Source: an uncultured Sterolibacterium sp.
GTDB taxonomy: Bacteria; Pseudomonadota; Gammaproteobacteria; Burkholderiales; Rhodocyclaceae
DNA length: 55,581 nt
Direction: 5' to 3'
NCBI GenBank assembly: GCA_903930535.1
Contig: CAIYYX010000055.1
Span: 1-55,581, forward strand
The translations under genes and the position numbers were made by a program. Of this stretch, positions 41,847 through 51,603 are shown one piece after another. The notes under the pieces are model-generated. The model made no database searches and had not been told where the DNA came from. It worked only from the letters and a program-made list of their open reading frames with translations. The stretch's first letter is position 1. Each line of letters starts with the position of its first letter.

Positions 41847-42555
41847 ATGCGCGCGCTCATGTTCTTCGCCGTTCTCCTATTGGCGCTGGCCGCGTGTGCC
41901 CCCGCCCCGCCTGTAGGCGCCTCTGGATCAGGCTTTGATCCAGGCCAACTCGCCAAGACCGATATCGACCGGGTCGCAGACGCCTACCGGCGCGAGATCT
42001 TCGCCAGCCTGAGGCTGCTCGCCGAAAAACTTTACCGGCGCAATCCGCGCGAATGGAGGAAGGGCGAAACGGCGGGTGTGGACGCTGCGCTGGCGCGGAT
42101 GTTCGATCCTGCCGCCAACTGGCGCTTCGCTGAATTTGATGGACGTTACGGCACCGATGCGCTCCAACTCGCCTTCCGCGATGACTACCGCGGCGACCGG
42201 GTGCTGGCGCTGATAGGCGGCCTGGGGGGGGATGATGCAGATCGCGTTCAATGACAAGGCCGAGTTCTTTGTGATCGATGACCTCGACCCGCAGAAGTTT
42301 TACAACAGCGCGCGCAACGTCGAGATTGCCGTCTGGCGCCTGTCCCAAGCCCGCGATGGCGTTGGCGGATTGTTCCTCATTTCCAACGAGGCCGCCATGC
42401 CGCAGAATCTGAGTTTCGAGCGCGAGTTCGGCAAGATCATCGGCCATCTCGATCTGCTTTCGAAAATCGTGGCCGACAAGAGTAACCGCACCCTCGTCAA
42501 AGTGATCCAGAGCCTGGCCACAGCCGTGTTTCTGCCCGTGGCGGCACTCCGATGA
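41847..42555 (+). pseudogene. Lipoprotein gene split by a frameshift in a G8 tract
   Basis: Frame 1 (41847-42254) begins MRALMFFAVLLLALAACAPA, a lipoprotein signal with lipobox LAAC. It runs through VDAALARMFDPAANWRFAEF to RVLALIGGLG. Frame 2 continues MMQIAFNDKAEFFVIDDLDP and QKFYNSARNVEIAVWRLSQA to 42555. The join is at eight G (42224-42231), and seven would restore one 235-aa reading frame. Such proteins are uncharacterised envelope lipoproteins. The change is either an off state by slippage, a fresh mutation or a sequencing error. The 3' end overlaps purN by four bases. Confidence 0.82.
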
Positions 42556-43202
42556 AAACCGTGGTCATTTTGATCTCCGGGCGCGGCAGCAACCTCTTGT
42601 CGCTGCTCGAAGCCGAACTGCCGGGGCGTATCGCGGCGGTCATCAGCAACCGTCCCGAGGCCGGCGGGCTTGCCTACGCGAAGGAGCGCGGGGTGGCGAC
42701 GGTGGTGCTCGATCATCGTGCCTACAGTAATCGTGCAGATTTCGACGCAGCATTGGGCGATGAGATCGAGCGCCACGGGGACAGCAAGGGTCCTGATCTG
42801 GTGCTGCTGGCAGGCTTCATGCGTATCCTCAGCGATGGTTTCGTGCGCCGCTTTTCCGGACGCCTGCTTAACATTCATCCTTCGCTCTTGCCGGCTTTCC
42901 CCGGCTTGAATACCCATGCTCAGGCGCTCGCTGCCGGCGTCAGGATTCATGGCTGCACGGTGCATTTCGTTACTCCCGCGCTCGATAGCGGCCCCATCGT
43001 CGTGCAGGCGGCGGTGCCAGTTCTTGGCGGCGACACCGAGGAAGCCCTGGCCGAGCGCGTGCTGAGGCAGGAGCACAGAATCTATGCGCAGGCGGTGCGC
43101 TGGTTTCTTGAGGAACGCCTTCTCCTCACGCCGGGGGGCAGGGTGGAACTGCTAGGCGAGGGGCCGCCGGCAACGCCCCTGATCTCTCCGGCGCAGGCAT
43201 GA
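42552..43202 (+). CDS. purN: Phosphoribosylglycinamide formyltransferase
   Basis: The 216-aa enzyme formylates GAR using 10-formyl-tetrahydrofolate in purine synthesis. Motifs are VVILISGRGSNLLSLLEAEL at the start, LVLLAGFMRILSDGFVRRFS, and the catalytic LLNIHPSLLPAFPGLNTHAQ with GCTVHFVTPALDSGPIVVQA. It overlaps the lipoprotein gene (ATGA) and is followed after 16 bases by a DUF3108 gene. Confidence 0.95.
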   Translation: MKTVVILISGRGSNLLSLLEAELPGRIAAVISNRPEAGGLAYAKERGVATVVLDHRAYSNRADFDAALGDEIERHGDSKGPDLVLLAGFMRILSDGFVRRFSGRLLNIHPSLLPAFPGLNTHAQALAAGVRIHGCTVHFVTPALDSGPIVVQAAVPVLGGDTEEALAERVLRQEHRIYAQAVRWFLEERLLLTPGGRVELLGEGPPATPLISPAQA

Positions 43203-43218
43203 CGGCAGGCTTGGACTA

Positions 43219-44241
43219 ATGAAACGGACGGGTTTCGCTCTGGCCTTGTCGCTGCTGCTGCATCTGGCGATTTTCGCATCACCTGGTTGGCGGCTGCCCA
43301 TCACCGAATCATCAGTGTCACTGGAGGCAAATTTGCTCGCTGCCGCGCCGCGCCCGGTCGGCCCGCAGCGCCCGATGCAAAAAGCGCCGGCGCTATCAGA
43401 CGCCACGGCGCCAAGTCAGGGGGGGGCCGAACCGCAGCAGGCTGTGCCGCCAGAGGCGCAGACCGCCTTGCCTGTTGCGCCCGTTGTGCCCTCCCCAGCC
43501 CCGGCGCCGCCAGTTGCAGTTGCTCCGTCGCCGGAACCCGCCTTGTCGCCAGAGCCGCAGTTGCCTCGCCATGGACGCATCCGCTTTGCCGTCATGCGCG
43601 GCGATCAGGGCTTCGTCGTCGGGCAGTCGGTGCATCGCTGGAGCCACGACGGCAAGGTTTATGTGATCGAGAGCGTGACCGAGACTACGGGTCTTGCCGC
43701 CCTGTTCAGGCCGGCGCGGGTGACGCAGACGAGCGAAGGAGAAATTACGGCGGAGGGCCTGAAGCCGCATGAATACCGCACGAAGCGCAATGATGTGGCG
43801 ACCGAGGCCGCCAGGTTCGACTGGCAGGCGCAAAAGCTCAGATTCTCGGGAGAGCGCAATGCGCCGCTTTCCCCGGGCTCTCAGGACATGCTGAGTCTCT
43901 TCTACCAACTCGGCCAGCAGGTGGTTCACGAACGCAAGGAACTCCCGATCGCGACGGGCAAGAAGTACGAGAATTATGTTTTCGCTGCCCTTGGCGAAGA
44001 GAAGCTCTCAACCCGCTTCGGTGTGCGGCGCGTATGGCATCTGCGCACAGGTGGCGAACCGGGTGGCGAGACAACAGAGGTATGGCTCGACCTCGATGTG
44101 CGCGGGCTGCCTCTGAAGATTCGCTACACCGACCGTAATGGCGAGAGCTTCGATCAGGTCGCCGAGGAAATCGAACTCGATAATAATGAATCCGCCGAAG
44201 GTGCTAACTTGCCAAATAAGTTACCCGAAACGGGACGATAG
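43219..44241 (+). CDS. DUF3108 domain protein
   Basis: The 340-aa protein starts with a hydrophobic anchor (FALALSLLLHLAIFASPGW). A Pro/Ala-rich stretch of about 75 residues follows (residues 45-115), resembling TonB-like linkers that span the periplasm. The C-terminal DUF3108 domain contains RHGRIRFAVMRGDQGFVVGQ, ESVTETTGLAALFRPARVTQ, SLFYQLGQQV and EVWLDLDVRGLPLKIRYTDR. It is probably periplasmic and its function is unknown. The purN-DUF3108 neighbourhood is common in betaproteobacteria. A second in-frame G8 run lies at 43419-43426. Confidence 0.85.
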   Translation: MKRTGFALALSLLLHLAIFASPGWRLPITESSVSLEANLLAAAPRPVGPQRPMQKAPALSDATAPSQGGAEPQQAVPPEAQTALPVAPVVPSPAPAPPVAVAPSPEPALSPEPQLPRHGRIRFAVMRGDQGFVVGQSVHRWSHDGKVYVIESVTETTGLAALFRPARVTQTSEGEITAEGLKPHEYRTKRNDVATEAARFDWQAQKLRFSGERNAPLSPGSQDMLSLFYQLGQQVVHERKELPIATGKKYENYVFAALGEEKLSTRFGVRRVWHLRTGGEPGGETTEVWLDLDVRGLPLKIRYTDRNGESFDQVAEEIELDNNESAEGANLPNKLPETGR

Positions 44242-44247
44242 GACGAT

Positions 44248-45513
44248 ATGACGCAACGCATCACACCCGCCATGATCGCCAATGCCGCCTCGGCATTGGA
44301 GAAACTGCTGACATTTTCCCAACCCGCAGACGCCGTGCTGTCCGAGTTCTTCCGCGAGCATCGCCTGCTCGGCATGCGCGAACGCGGCTTCATCGCCGAG
44401 ACGGCCTATACGGTACTGCGCAAGAAGCGCTTCCTGGAAAAACTGCTGGCGCCCCTCGTGACGCCGCGTCGCCTGATATTGGCGGCGCTGTCTCATGTGC
44501 AGGGCCTCTCCCAGCGCCAGCTGGCGGAGGCGGTGACAGCGGCAGAGGCCGAGTGGCTGGCAGGCGCGAGGATCCGGCAGGAACCGGAGTTGACGCTGGC
44601 CGAGCGGGCTGATTTGCCCGACTGGTTGACCGAACGGCTGCTCACCACCCTGTCTGAGGAGGACTTGCTGCAAACGGCACGCGGCCTCAATCAGGGCGCG
44701 CCACTCGACCTGCGCGTCAATTCCCTGAAGGCCATTCGCGAAGAAGTTCTGGTGCGACTCGTCGGCGAAGGCATTGCAGCCGAGGCATGCCGCTACTCGC
44801 CGCTGGGCATTCGGCTCAAGGCCAAGCTGGCGCTACAACATCACCCGCTCTATCTCGAGGGGGTCATCGAAGTACAGGATGAGGGCAGCCAGTTGCTGGG
44901 CTTCCTCCTTGCGCCTAAGCGTGGCGAGATGGTGGTGGACTTCTGCGCCGGCGCAGGCGGCAAGACCCTGCTGCTCGGCGCCATGATGCGTTCCACCGGC
45001 AGGCTCTATGCCTTCGACGTCGCCGACAAGCGTCTGCTGCGTCTCAAGCCGCGCGTGGCGCGAGCAGGTTTGTCCAACGTGCATCCGGTGCGCATTTCCG
45101 GCGAGAACGATACCCATGTGAAAAGGCTTGCCGGCAAGATCGACCGCGTCCTGGTCGATGCCCCCTGCAGCGGGCTTGGCACCTTGCGCCGCAATCCCGA
45201 CCTGAAGTGGCGGCAGACGGCGGAAAGTGTCATCGAACTGACCAAGAAGCAGGGCGACATCCTCGCCAGCGCCTCGCGTCTGGTGAAGCTCGGGGGGCGT
45301 CTGGTTTATGCCACCTGCAGCATCCTGCCCGAGGAAAACGAGAATGTGATAGCGGCCTTTCTTGACGCACATCCCGATTTCCGTCGCCTCTCAGCCGCAG
45401 CCCTGCTGGCCGAACAAGGCATCGGCGTCGACTGCGGCGAGGAGATGCATCTCCTGCCCCATGTCCATGGCACCGACGGCTTTTATGCCGTGGCAATGGA
45501 AAGGGCGAAATGA
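44248..45513 (+). CDS. RsmB/NOP family RNA (cytosine-5) methyltransferase
   Basis: The 421-aa enzyme has an N-terminal NusB-like helical region and a SAM-dependent methyltransferase domain. The SAM loop is VVDFCAGAGGKTLLLGAMMR, motif IV IDRVLVDAPCSGLGTLRRNP and motif VI GGRLVYATCSILPEENENVI, with both conserved cysteines. RsmB itself methylates C967 of 16S rRNA, but the exact target of this member is not certain. It lies 6 bases after the DUF3108 gene and overlaps the following nuclease gene. Confidence 0.9.
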   Translation: MTQRITPAMIANAASALEKLLTFSQPADAVLSEFFREHRLLGMRERGFIAETAYTVLRKKRFLEKLLAPLVTPRRLILAALSHVQGLSQRQLAEAVTAAEAEWLAGARIRQEPELTLAERADLPDWLTERLLTTLSEEDLLQTARGLNQGAPLDLRVNSLKAIREEVLVRLVGEGIAAEACRYSPLGIRLKAKLALQHHPLYLEGVIEVQDEGSQLLGFLLAPKRGEMVVDFCAGAGGKTLLLGAMMRSTGRLYAFDVADKRLLRLKPRVARAGLSNVHPVRISGENDTHVKRLAGKIDRVLVDAPCSGLGTLRRNPDLKWRQTAESVIELTKKQGDILASASRLVKLGGRLVYATCSILPEENENVIAAFLDAHPDFRRLSAAALLAEQGIGVDCGEEMHLLPHVHGTDGFYAVAMERAK

Positions 45514-46070
45514 AACAGTTTCTTGCTTTGGCTGTAGCCTGCCTGCTGTCCCTCCCTGTGCAGGCACAGCAGGGGGTGCCTGCACAAGGCAGGGTCGAGT
45601 GGGCCTTCACGCCCTGGGACGACGCCGAAGCCGCCATCTTGAGGGTGCTCCAGGAGGCGAAGAAGACCATCTATGTGCAGGCCTATCTTTTCACCAGCAG
45701 GTCGCTGGCCAAGGCGCTGATCGAGGCCAAGAGCCGCGGCGTATCGGTCAATATACTCACCGACCGCGAGATGCTGGTCAAGGACGAGGCTGGCCGCAGC
45801 CAGATTCCAAGCCTTGCCGCCGCCGGCATCCCGGTCTGGGTCGAGGTGCGCTATGCCGCGGCGCATAACAAGATTATCCTGGTGGACCCCGAAGCGGAAA
45901 CGGCTGCAGTTGTCACCGGCAGTTATAATTTCACCTTCTCGGCGCAGGCGCGCAATGCCGAAAACCTGCTGATACTGCGAGGTAGCCTGAAACTCGCCCG
46001 CGCCTATCTCGACAACTGGCGACGTCATCGGATGGACGCCTTGCCCTATCCGCAGGGTCTCTCCGAATAG
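45510..46070 (+). CDS. Exported phospholipase D-like (Nuc-type) protein
   Basis: The 186-aa protein has a signal peptide (KQFLALAVACLLSLPVQAQQ) and one HKD motif, AAAHNKIILVDPE, followed by VVTGSYNFTFSAQARNAEN. This is the size and layout of the Nuc endonucleases, which dimerise to build the active site. It probably acts on nucleic acid or phospholipid in the periplasm. The ATG overlaps the methyltransferase stop by four bases. It is unrelated to the DrmC that is missing from the defence operon. Confidence 0.87.
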   Translation: MKQFLALAVACLLSLPVQAQQGVPAQGRVEWAFTPWDDAEAAILRVLQEAKKTIYVQAYLFTSRSLAKALIEAKSRGVSVNILTDREMLVKDEAGRSQIPSLAAAGIPVWVEVRYAAAHNKIILVDPEAETAAVVTGSYNFTFSAQARNAENLLILRGSLKLARAYLDNWRRHRMDALPYPQGLSE

Positions 46071-46087
46071 TCGCGGAGGTACAAGCC

Positions 46088-47335
46088 ATGGCGAACGATA
46101 TTTCCAATCTGCTCACCGATTTTTGGCGCGACCTGCAACAGCCCGACATGCTCTGGCAATTTTGCGCTCTGGTGCTGTGCCTGGGGCTCGCCTTCTTCGC
46201 CAGCCGCCTGGCAGGTGGGCGCGCCTGGCGCATCGGCCAGGGCGGACTGAAACGAGTCACCTTTCCTGTGGTCGCGCTGGTCCTGGTCCTGGTGGCGGAG
46301 ACGTTGCTGCGGCGCTGGTTTCACACCCATCTGCTGGCGCTGGCGGTGCCGCTTTTGGCTTCCCTCGCAGTGATCCGTGCCGTGTTCTATGTGCTGCGCT
46401 ATGCCTTTGGCAGTTCCGCCTGGCTGGCGTCTTTCGACCGCATATTCTCACTTCTGGTCTGGGGCGTTGTGGCGCTCCACATCACCGGACTGTTGCCGGA
46501 TCTCATCGCCATGATGGAGAGCATCAGCTTCGCAGTCGGCAAGCAGAGGCTCAACCTCTGGATACTGGCGCAAGGCTTGGTGACGGTGCTCTTCACCCTT
46601 TTCGTGGCGCTCTGGGCGGCCGGCTTGGTGGAGGCCAGGCTGCAGCGTGTCGAGGGGTTGGATGGCAACCTGCGCGTGGTGTTTTCCCGGCTATCCAAAG
46701 TATTCCTGATATTGCTGGCGGTGATGGTCGGCCTGCCTCTGGTCGGCATCGATCTCACCACGCTCTCGGTATTTGGCGGGGCACTCGGCGTCGGCTTGGG
46801 CTTCGGCCTGCAGAAGATCGCCAGCAATTATGTTTCAGGCTTCATCATCCTGCTCGACCGCTCCATCAGCATTGGAAGCCTCATCACTGTGGGCGCCGAC
46901 CGCGGCCTGGTGAGCAAAATCACCACCCGCTATACGGTCGTGAGGAGCCTCGGCGGCGTCGAGGCGATCGTCCCCAACGAGTTGTTGGTGAGTTCAGTGG
47001 TGCGCAACGAATCCTATTCCGACCCCAATATGCGCTTCTCGTTGCCGGTACAAATCAGCTACGAAGCCGACCCCGACCAAGCCATGCGCATCATGGTCGC
47101 GGCGGCCAGGGCACAGCCGCGCATACTCTCCGAGCCGCCGCCGGCTGCTTTTCTGACAGCTTTCGCAGACTCCGGCATCAATCTCGAACTCGGTTTCTGG
47201 ATTGCCGACCCGCAGCAAGGTACGCTGCAACTGCTTTCGGACATCAACCTCACGATCTGGCGCGAGTTTCAGACCGCCGGCATCAGAATCCCCTTTCCCC
47301 AGCGCGAAATTCGCCTCCTCGGCACGGAGGCCTGA
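46088..47335 (+). CDS. MscS family mechanosensitive channel
   Basis: The 415-aa protein has several hydrophobic segments over residues 20-220. Then comes the MscS pore helix and beta domain: LTTLSVFGGALGVGLGFGLQ followed by KIASNYVSGFIILLDRSISI, GSLITVGADRGLVSKITTRY and VPNELLVSSVVRNESYSDPN. It would open on membrane tension to release solutes during osmotic downshock. It has more N-terminal membrane helices than MscS itself (286 aa). It follows the PLD gene by 17 bases. Confidence 0.9.
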   Translation: MANDISNLLTDFWRDLQQPDMLWQFCALVLCLGLAFFASRLAGGRAWRIGQGGLKRVTFPVVALVLVLVAETLLRRWFHTHLLALAVPLLASLAVIRAVFYVLRYAFGSSAWLASFDRIFSLLVWGVVALHITGLLPDLIAMMESISFAVGKQRLNLWILAQGLVTVLFTLFVALWAAGLVEARLQRVEGLDGNLRVVFSRLSKVFLILLAVMVGLPLVGIDLTTLSVFGGALGVGLGFGLQKIASNYVSGFIILLDRSISIGSLITVGADRGLVSKITTRYTVVRSLGGVEAIVPNELLVSSVVRNESYSDPNMRFSLPVQISYEADPDQAMRIMVAAARAQPRILSEPPPAAFLTAFADSGINLELGFWIADPQQGTLQLLSDINLTIWREFQTAGIRIPFPQREIRLLGTEA

Positions 47336-47406
47336 ACACTCGCCGAGGCAACTATTCGCGTAGAATGAGGTCTAATTCGGTATATTTCTAAAGGTATATA
47401 TTCCGC

Positions 47407-48564
47407 ATGCTCTCAGGTTTAATTGAAATGCCTTGGTGGGGCTACGTGGTTGCCGTTCTCGCGATGACCCATGTCACCATCGCCGGCGTCACCATTTTCC
47501 TGCACCGTCATCAGGCGCATCGTGCGCTGGAACTGGGCTCCTTGCCCAGCCACTTCTTCCGTCTCTGGCTATGGCTGTCCACCGGCATGGTGACCAAGGA
47601 GTGGGCGGCGATCCACAGGAAACACCATGCCAAGTGCGAAACGCCGGCTGATCCCCACAGCCCGCAAGTTTTCGGCCTGAATCGTGTCCTGTGGGGCGGC
47701 GTATTCCTCTATGTCAAGGAGTCGCGCAATGCCGACACCATGGAGCGCTACGGCCACGGCACACCCGACGACTGGATCGAACGCCATCTCTATACGCCCC
47801 TCCACAAGCTTGGCGTCATCATCATGCTGGCCATTGATATCCTGCTCTTCGGGGCTCTCCCTGGCATTCTGATCTGGGGCGTGCAGATGGTCTGGATACC
47901 TTTCTGGGCCGCCGGTGTCATTAACGGCGTCGGCCACTTCTTCGGCTACCGCAACTTCGCCTGCAATGATGCCAGTACCAACATCCTGCCCTGGGGCATC
48001 CTGATCGGCGGCGAGGAACTGCACAACAACCACCATGCCTTCGCCACATCGGCAAAACTCTCCAACAAGTGGTACGAGTTCGACATCGGCTGGCTTTATA
48101 TCCGCATCCTGGAAATCCTGGGCCAGGCCCGGGTGAAGAAAGTCGCCCCAACACCCAGGCTCGGCGTCATTCGCCCGGCGGTGGACGCCAAAATGCTGCA
48201 GGCTGTCATCACGCATCGCTATGACGTCCTGGCGAAGTATATGAAGTCGCTACAGCGCATCGCCAGCGAGGAGATTGCCAAGCTCAGGCTGGATGCGAAC
48301 CAGGGCCATGCGCTCAAGCGCTGGTTGGGCGAGTCCGAGTTGCAAAGCCTGGAGCAGGAGAAACTCGCGTCTGTGTTGAAGAAGAGCGACCGATTGTCCA
48401 AGGTCTATGCCATGCGCGCCGATCTTGAGGCTCTCTGGATGCGTTCCGCCGCCAGCCATGAGCAACTGCTGAAGCAGTTGCAGGAGTGGATACACTGCGC
48501 CGAGCAGAGCGGCATCGCCCAATTGCAGGAGTTCTCCCTGCGTTTGCGGCGTTATGCAGTTTGA
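47407..48564 (+). CDS. Acyl-CoA / fatty-acid desaturase
   Basis: The 385-aa membrane enzyme has three histidine boxes of the delta-9 desaturase type: FLHRHQAHRAL near residue 38, AAIHRKHHAKCETP near 75, and GGEELHNNHHAFATSAKLSN near 205. They bind a di-iron centre that introduces a double bond into acyl chains. About 125 residues after the catalytic domain form a helical, charged C-terminal extension, seen in other betaproteobacterial members. It has its own leader of 71 bases after the channel gene and ends at a strong terminator. Confidence 0.9.
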   Translation: MLSGLIEMPWWGYVVAVLAMTHVTIAGVTIFLHRHQAHRALELGSLPSHFFRLWLWLSTGMVTKEWAAIHRKHHAKCETPADPHSPQVFGLNRVLWGGVFLYVKESRNADTMERYGHGTPDDWIERHLYTPLHKLGVIIMLAIDILLFGALPGILIWGVQMVWIPFWAAGVINGVGHFFGYRNFACNDASTNILPWGILIGGEELHNNHHAFATSAKLSNKWYEFDIGWLYIRILEILGQARVKKVAPTPRLGVIRPAVDAKMLQAVITHRYDVLAKYMKSLQRIASEEIAKLRLDANQGHALKRWLGESELQSLEQEKLASVLKKSDRLSKVYAMRADLEALWMRSAASHEQLLKQLQEWIHCAEQSGIAQLQEFSLRLRRYAV

Positions 48565-48594
48565 ACCTCGCGATCTGATGCGCTAGAAAGCAAT

Positions 48595-48628
48595 GAGCCC
48601 GTCCGAGAGGTGCTCGGACGGGCTCTTT
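48595..48628 (+). terminator. Rho-independent terminator after the desaturase gene
   Basis: A 13-bp perfect stem (GAGCCCGTCCGAG / CTCGGACGGGCTC) with a five-base loop is followed by TTT. It lies between the convergent desaturase and rpmG genes and may serve both. Confidence 0.88.
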
Positions 48629-48649
48629 GCTTGTGTTCCCAGGGAAGCC

Positions 48650-48817
48650 TTACTTCAGCTTGGTTTCCTTGTAGGCGACATGCTTGCGAACCTTGGGGTC
48701 GTATTTGACCATCTCCAGTTTCTCAGGCGTGGTGCGCTTGTTCTTGGTGGTTGTGTAGAAATGGCCGGTTCCGGCCGTGGATTCAAGCTTGATTTTTTCG
48801 CGGGCGCCTTTGGCCAT
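48650..48817 (-). CDS. rpmG: 50S ribosomal protein L33
   Basis: A 55-codon gene on the minus strand starts [20 protein letters not shown] and ends [18 protein letters not shown]. This is ribosomal protein L33 of the form without zinc-binding cysteines. It follows rpmB by 29 bases, the standard rpmB-rpmG pairing. Confidence 0.95.
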   Translation of the reverse strand: MAKGAREKIKLESTAGTGHFYTTTKNKRTTPEKLEMVKYDPKVRKHVAYKETKLK

Positions 48818-48846
48818 GTTGCTCTCCGGTCAGGTTGCGGCTAATG

Positions 48847-49083
48847 TCAGAAGGACTCGCCGCGGCTTCTCAGCTCGGCGAGAATGACATCGATGCCTTT
48901 TTTGTCTATGGTGCGCAGACCGGCGTTGGAAACGCGCAGCCGCACCCAGCGGTTTTCGGATTCGACGAAGAATCGACGGTTCTGCAGGTTAGGCAGGAAG
49001 CGACGCTTGGTCTTGTTGTTGGCGTGGGAAACGTGGTTTCCGACCATCGGGGCCTTGCCCGTGACTTGGCAAACGCGTGACAT
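48847..49083 (-). CDS. rpmB: 50S ribosomal protein L28
   Basis: The 78-aa product begins [20 protein letters not shown] and contains [20 protein letters not shown], which is canonical L28. It is a large-subunit structural protein co-transcribed with rpmG. radC lies upstream on the same strand, as in many proteobacteria. Confidence 0.96.
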   Translation of the reverse strand: MSRVCQVTGKAPMVGNHVSHANNKTKRRFLPNLQNRRFFVESENRWVRLRVSNAGLRTIDKKGIDVILAELRSRGESF

Positions 49084-49183
49084 GTGGGTTGCTCCAGAAA
49101 TCGATTCAACAAAGCCGATGATTATACCTGAGGCCGCAAGAAAACTTCAAGCCCACATTTCGGCCCCGTATTTGCCCCCCGGT

Positions 49184-49861
49184 TCAGAGCATGCCGCGTT
49201 CGGCGAAGGACATGGGTGGACTGTTGCCGGCGACGATAAAGTGATCGAGCACTTTCACATCAACCAGCGCCAGGGCTTGTTTCAGCGATACGGTCAGAGC
49301 CTCATCAGCGCGTGAGGGCAGGGCGGTGCCGGAGGGGTGGTTGTGGGCAAAAATGACCGCGGCGGCATTACGGGACAAGGCCTGCTTGACCACCTCGCGC
49401 GGGTAGACGCTGGTTTGCGTCAGAGTGCCGCGAAAGAGTTCCTCGTGAGCGATCAGCCGGTTCTGGGCGTCCAGCCATAGCGCCACGAAGGCTTCGTGCG
49501 GCAGGTGGGCGAGTTTCAGACACAGCCATTCGCGTACCGCGGCGGGTGCTGCGAACAGGTCGCGGGAGATCATCTCCTCATGGAGCGCCCGCTTTGCCAT
49601 CTCCAGCACCGCTTGCAGTTGCGCATACTTGGCGCTGCCCATGCCGGGAATGGCGGAGAATTCGACCAACTGTGCGTGGAAAAGCCTCTGCATTGAGCCG
49701 AAGTGCGCGAAGAGCTGGCGGGCCAGGTCGACCGCACTCTTGCCTCTCACCCCGACGCGCAGGAAGATGGCCAGCAGTTCTGCGTCGGACAGCGCGCCCG
49801 CACCCAGCTTCAGCAAGCGTTCGCGCGGGCGTTCCTGTTCGGGCCAATCGGTGATTGCCAT
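49184..49861 (-). CDS. radC: RadC family JAB-domain protein
   Basis: The 225-aa protein has an N-terminal helix-hairpin-helix part ([20 protein letters not shown]) and a JAB1/MPN metal-site domain with [20 protein letters not shown] (HxH...D). RadC was once linked to DNA repair, but its actual role is unclear. It starts 45 bases from the divergent coaBC gene, an arrangement conserved across proteobacteria. Confidence 0.94.
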   Translation of the reverse strand: MAITDWPEQERPRERLLKLGAGALSDAELLAIFLRVGVRGKSAVDLARQLFAHFGSMQRLFHAQLVEFSAIPGMGSAKYAQLQAVLEMAKRALHEEMISRDLFAAPAAVREWLCLKLAHLPHEAFVALWLDAQNRLIAHEELFRGTLTQTSVYPREVVKQALSRNAAAVIFAHNHPSGTALPSRADEALTVSLKQALALVDVKVLDHFIVAGNSPPMSFAERGML

Positions 49862-49905
49862 GGGGTAGAATGACGCATCGAACTGAGGGTGGATATTCTA
49901 CTGTC

Positions 49906-51096
49906 ATGGCGGAGTTTTCAGGTAAACGCATCGTTCTTGGCATCACTGGCGGAGTGGCGGCCTACAAGACTGCGGAACTGGCGCGCTTGCTCGTCAAGGC
50001 CGATGCCGCCGTCGATGTGGTGCTGACCGAGGCCGCAACACAATTCGTCGGCCCGGCGACCTTCCAGGCGCTCACCAGCAGGCCGGTATTGACTGACTTG
50101 TGGGATGCGCGTGCGCCTGGCGGCATGGCGCACATCGATCTTAGCCGCGGCGCCGCCGCGATTCTGATCGCGCCGGCCACAGCCGACTTCCTCGCCAAAC
50201 TCGCCCACGGGCAGGCCGACGATTTGCTCTCGACGCTCTGCCTGGCGCGGGCCTGCCCCCTGCTGGTGGCACCGGCGATGAACCGGCAGATGTGGGAACA
50301 ATCGCCGACGCGGCGCAATGTCCGGCAATTGATCGATGACGGGATCTCCCTGCTGGGTCCTGGCAGCGGTGACCAGGCCTGCGGCGAAGTGGGGCCGGGG
50401 CGCATGCTTGAGTCGGAAGAACTGTTCGAGGAACTCGTCGCGTTCTTCCAACCCAAGCTTCTCGCCGGTAAACGCGTGCTCCTCACCGCGGGTCCGACCT
50501 TCGAGGCCCTCGATCCAGTGCGTGGGCTGACCAATTCCAGTTCTGGCAAGATGGGTTTCAGTCTGGCGCGCGCCTGTCATGAGGCGGGCGCGGCAGTGAT
50601 CCTGATATCCGGTCCGGTCGCCCTGCCGACGCCGCGCGGCGTCACGCGCATCAATGTCGAGAGTGCAGCCCAGATGCGCGAGGCTGTGCTACGCGAACTG
50701 CCAGGACAAGGCTTGTTCATCAGCGTGGCGGCGGTGGCGGACTACCGCCCTGCCAAGGCCGAGGTCGGCAAGATCAAGAAGAACGGGAAGGTCATGGCCC
50801 TGGATCTGGTGCAAAACCCCGATATCCTCGCGGAGGTCTCGGCGCTGCCCGAGGCGCCGTTTTGCATCGGTTTCGCCGCCGAGAGCCAGAACCTCGCCGA
50901 ATATGCCGAGGGCAAGCGCCTGGCAAAGAAACTGCCCCTGGTCGTGGGCAATCTGCTGCAGGACGGGCTGGGCGGCGACGCCAACAGTGTCACCCTGTTC
51001 GATGACCAAGGGGCCCACCCGCTGCCCTCCGCGCCAAAGATCGACGTGGCGCGCGCCATTGTCGCCCACATTGCCTCCATGCTGATTCCACGCTGA
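49906..51096 (+). CDS. coaBC: Phosphopantothenoylcysteine decarboxylase / synthetase
   Basis: The 396-aa bifunctional coenzyme A enzyme begins with the flavin-dependent CoaC half: [60 protein letters not shown] and the [10 protein letters not shown] flap. The CoaB half contains [50 protein letters not shown] and [21 protein letters not shown] use the ATG at 49906. dut follows with one base between. Confidence 0.95.
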   Translation: MAEFSGKRIVLGITGGVAAYKTAELARLLVKADAAVDVVLTEAATQFVGPATFQALTSRPVLTDLWDARAPGGMAHIDLSRGAAAILIAPATADFLAKLAHGQADDLLSTLCLARACPLLVAPAMNRQMWEQSPTRRNVRQLIDDGISLLGPGSGDQACGEVGPGRMLESEELFEELVAFFQPKLLAGKRVLLTAGPTFEALDPVRGLTNSSSGKMGFSLARACHEAGAAVILISGPVALPTPRGVTRINVESAAQMREAVLRELPGQGLFISVAAVADYRPAKAEVGKIKKNGKVMALDLVQNPDILAEVSALPEAPFCIGFAAESQNLAEYAEGKRLAKKLPLVVGNLLQDGLGGDANSVTLFDDQGAHPLPSAPKIDVARAIVAHIASMLIPR

Positions 51097-51097
51097 C

Positions 51098-51559
51098 ATG
51101 CATCGTATCGACGTCAAGATTCTCGACCCGCGCCTCATGGACGCAACGGGTCAATATGCCCCGCATTACGCCACTGCGGGCGCCGCTGGTCTCGATCTGC
51201 GCGCCTGCATCGAGGTGCCGGTCAAGATCCATCCTGGCGAGACGCAACTGATTCCCACCGGCATCGCCATCCATCTCGCCGATCCGGGGCTGGCGGCGAT
51301 GATCCTGCCGCGCTCAGGACTCGGCCACAAGCATGGCATCGTGCTGGGCAATCTGGTCGGACTCATTGACTCGGATTATCAGGGCGAGATTTTCATTTCT
51401 ACCTGGAATCGCGGCAAGGAGAATTTCACCTTGAATCCCCTGGACAGGCTCGCCCAACTGGTGGTGGTGCCGGTCGTTCAAGTCGCCTTCAATATCGTCG
51501 ATGACTTCGCTGCGTCTGATCGGGGCGACGGCGGCTTTGGCAGCACCGGCAAGTCCTGA
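51098..51559 (+). CDS. dut: Deoxyuridine triphosphatase
   Basis: The 153-aa enzyme hydrolyses dUTP to dUMP. All five dUTPase motifs are visible: [55 protein letters not shown] and the C-terminal [12 protein letters not shown]. It is paired with coaBC, as in many proteobacteria. It converges on fccB, with a terminator between them. Confidence 0.96.
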   Translation: MHRIDVKILDPRLMDATGQYAPHYATAGAAGLDLRACIEVPVKIHPGETQLIPTGIAIHLADPGLAAMILPRSGLGHKHGIVLGNLVGLIDSDYQGEIFISTWNRGKENFTLNPLDRLAQLVVVPVVQVAFNIVDDFAASDRGDGGFGSTGKS

Positions 51560-51562
51560 GTT

Positions 51563-51584
51563 GAAAAAGGCCGCTTGCGCGGCC
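51563..51584 (-). terminator. Rho-independent terminator for fccB (minus strand)
   Basis: The stem GGCCGC / GCGGCC with a four-base loop (51569-51584) is followed on the minus strand by five T (complement of 51564-51568). On the plus strand no T run follows, so it acts mainly on the fccAB transcript. Confidence 0.8.
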
Positions 51585-51603
51585 GTGTGGGTTCAGGTCA
51601 GAT

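Noticed and set aside
45510-46070. PLD-family gene as a missing DrmC
   Set aside because: It is 35 kb from the drmAB-like genes, has a signal peptide and sits in a housekeeping operon, so it is a periplasmic Nuc-type protein.
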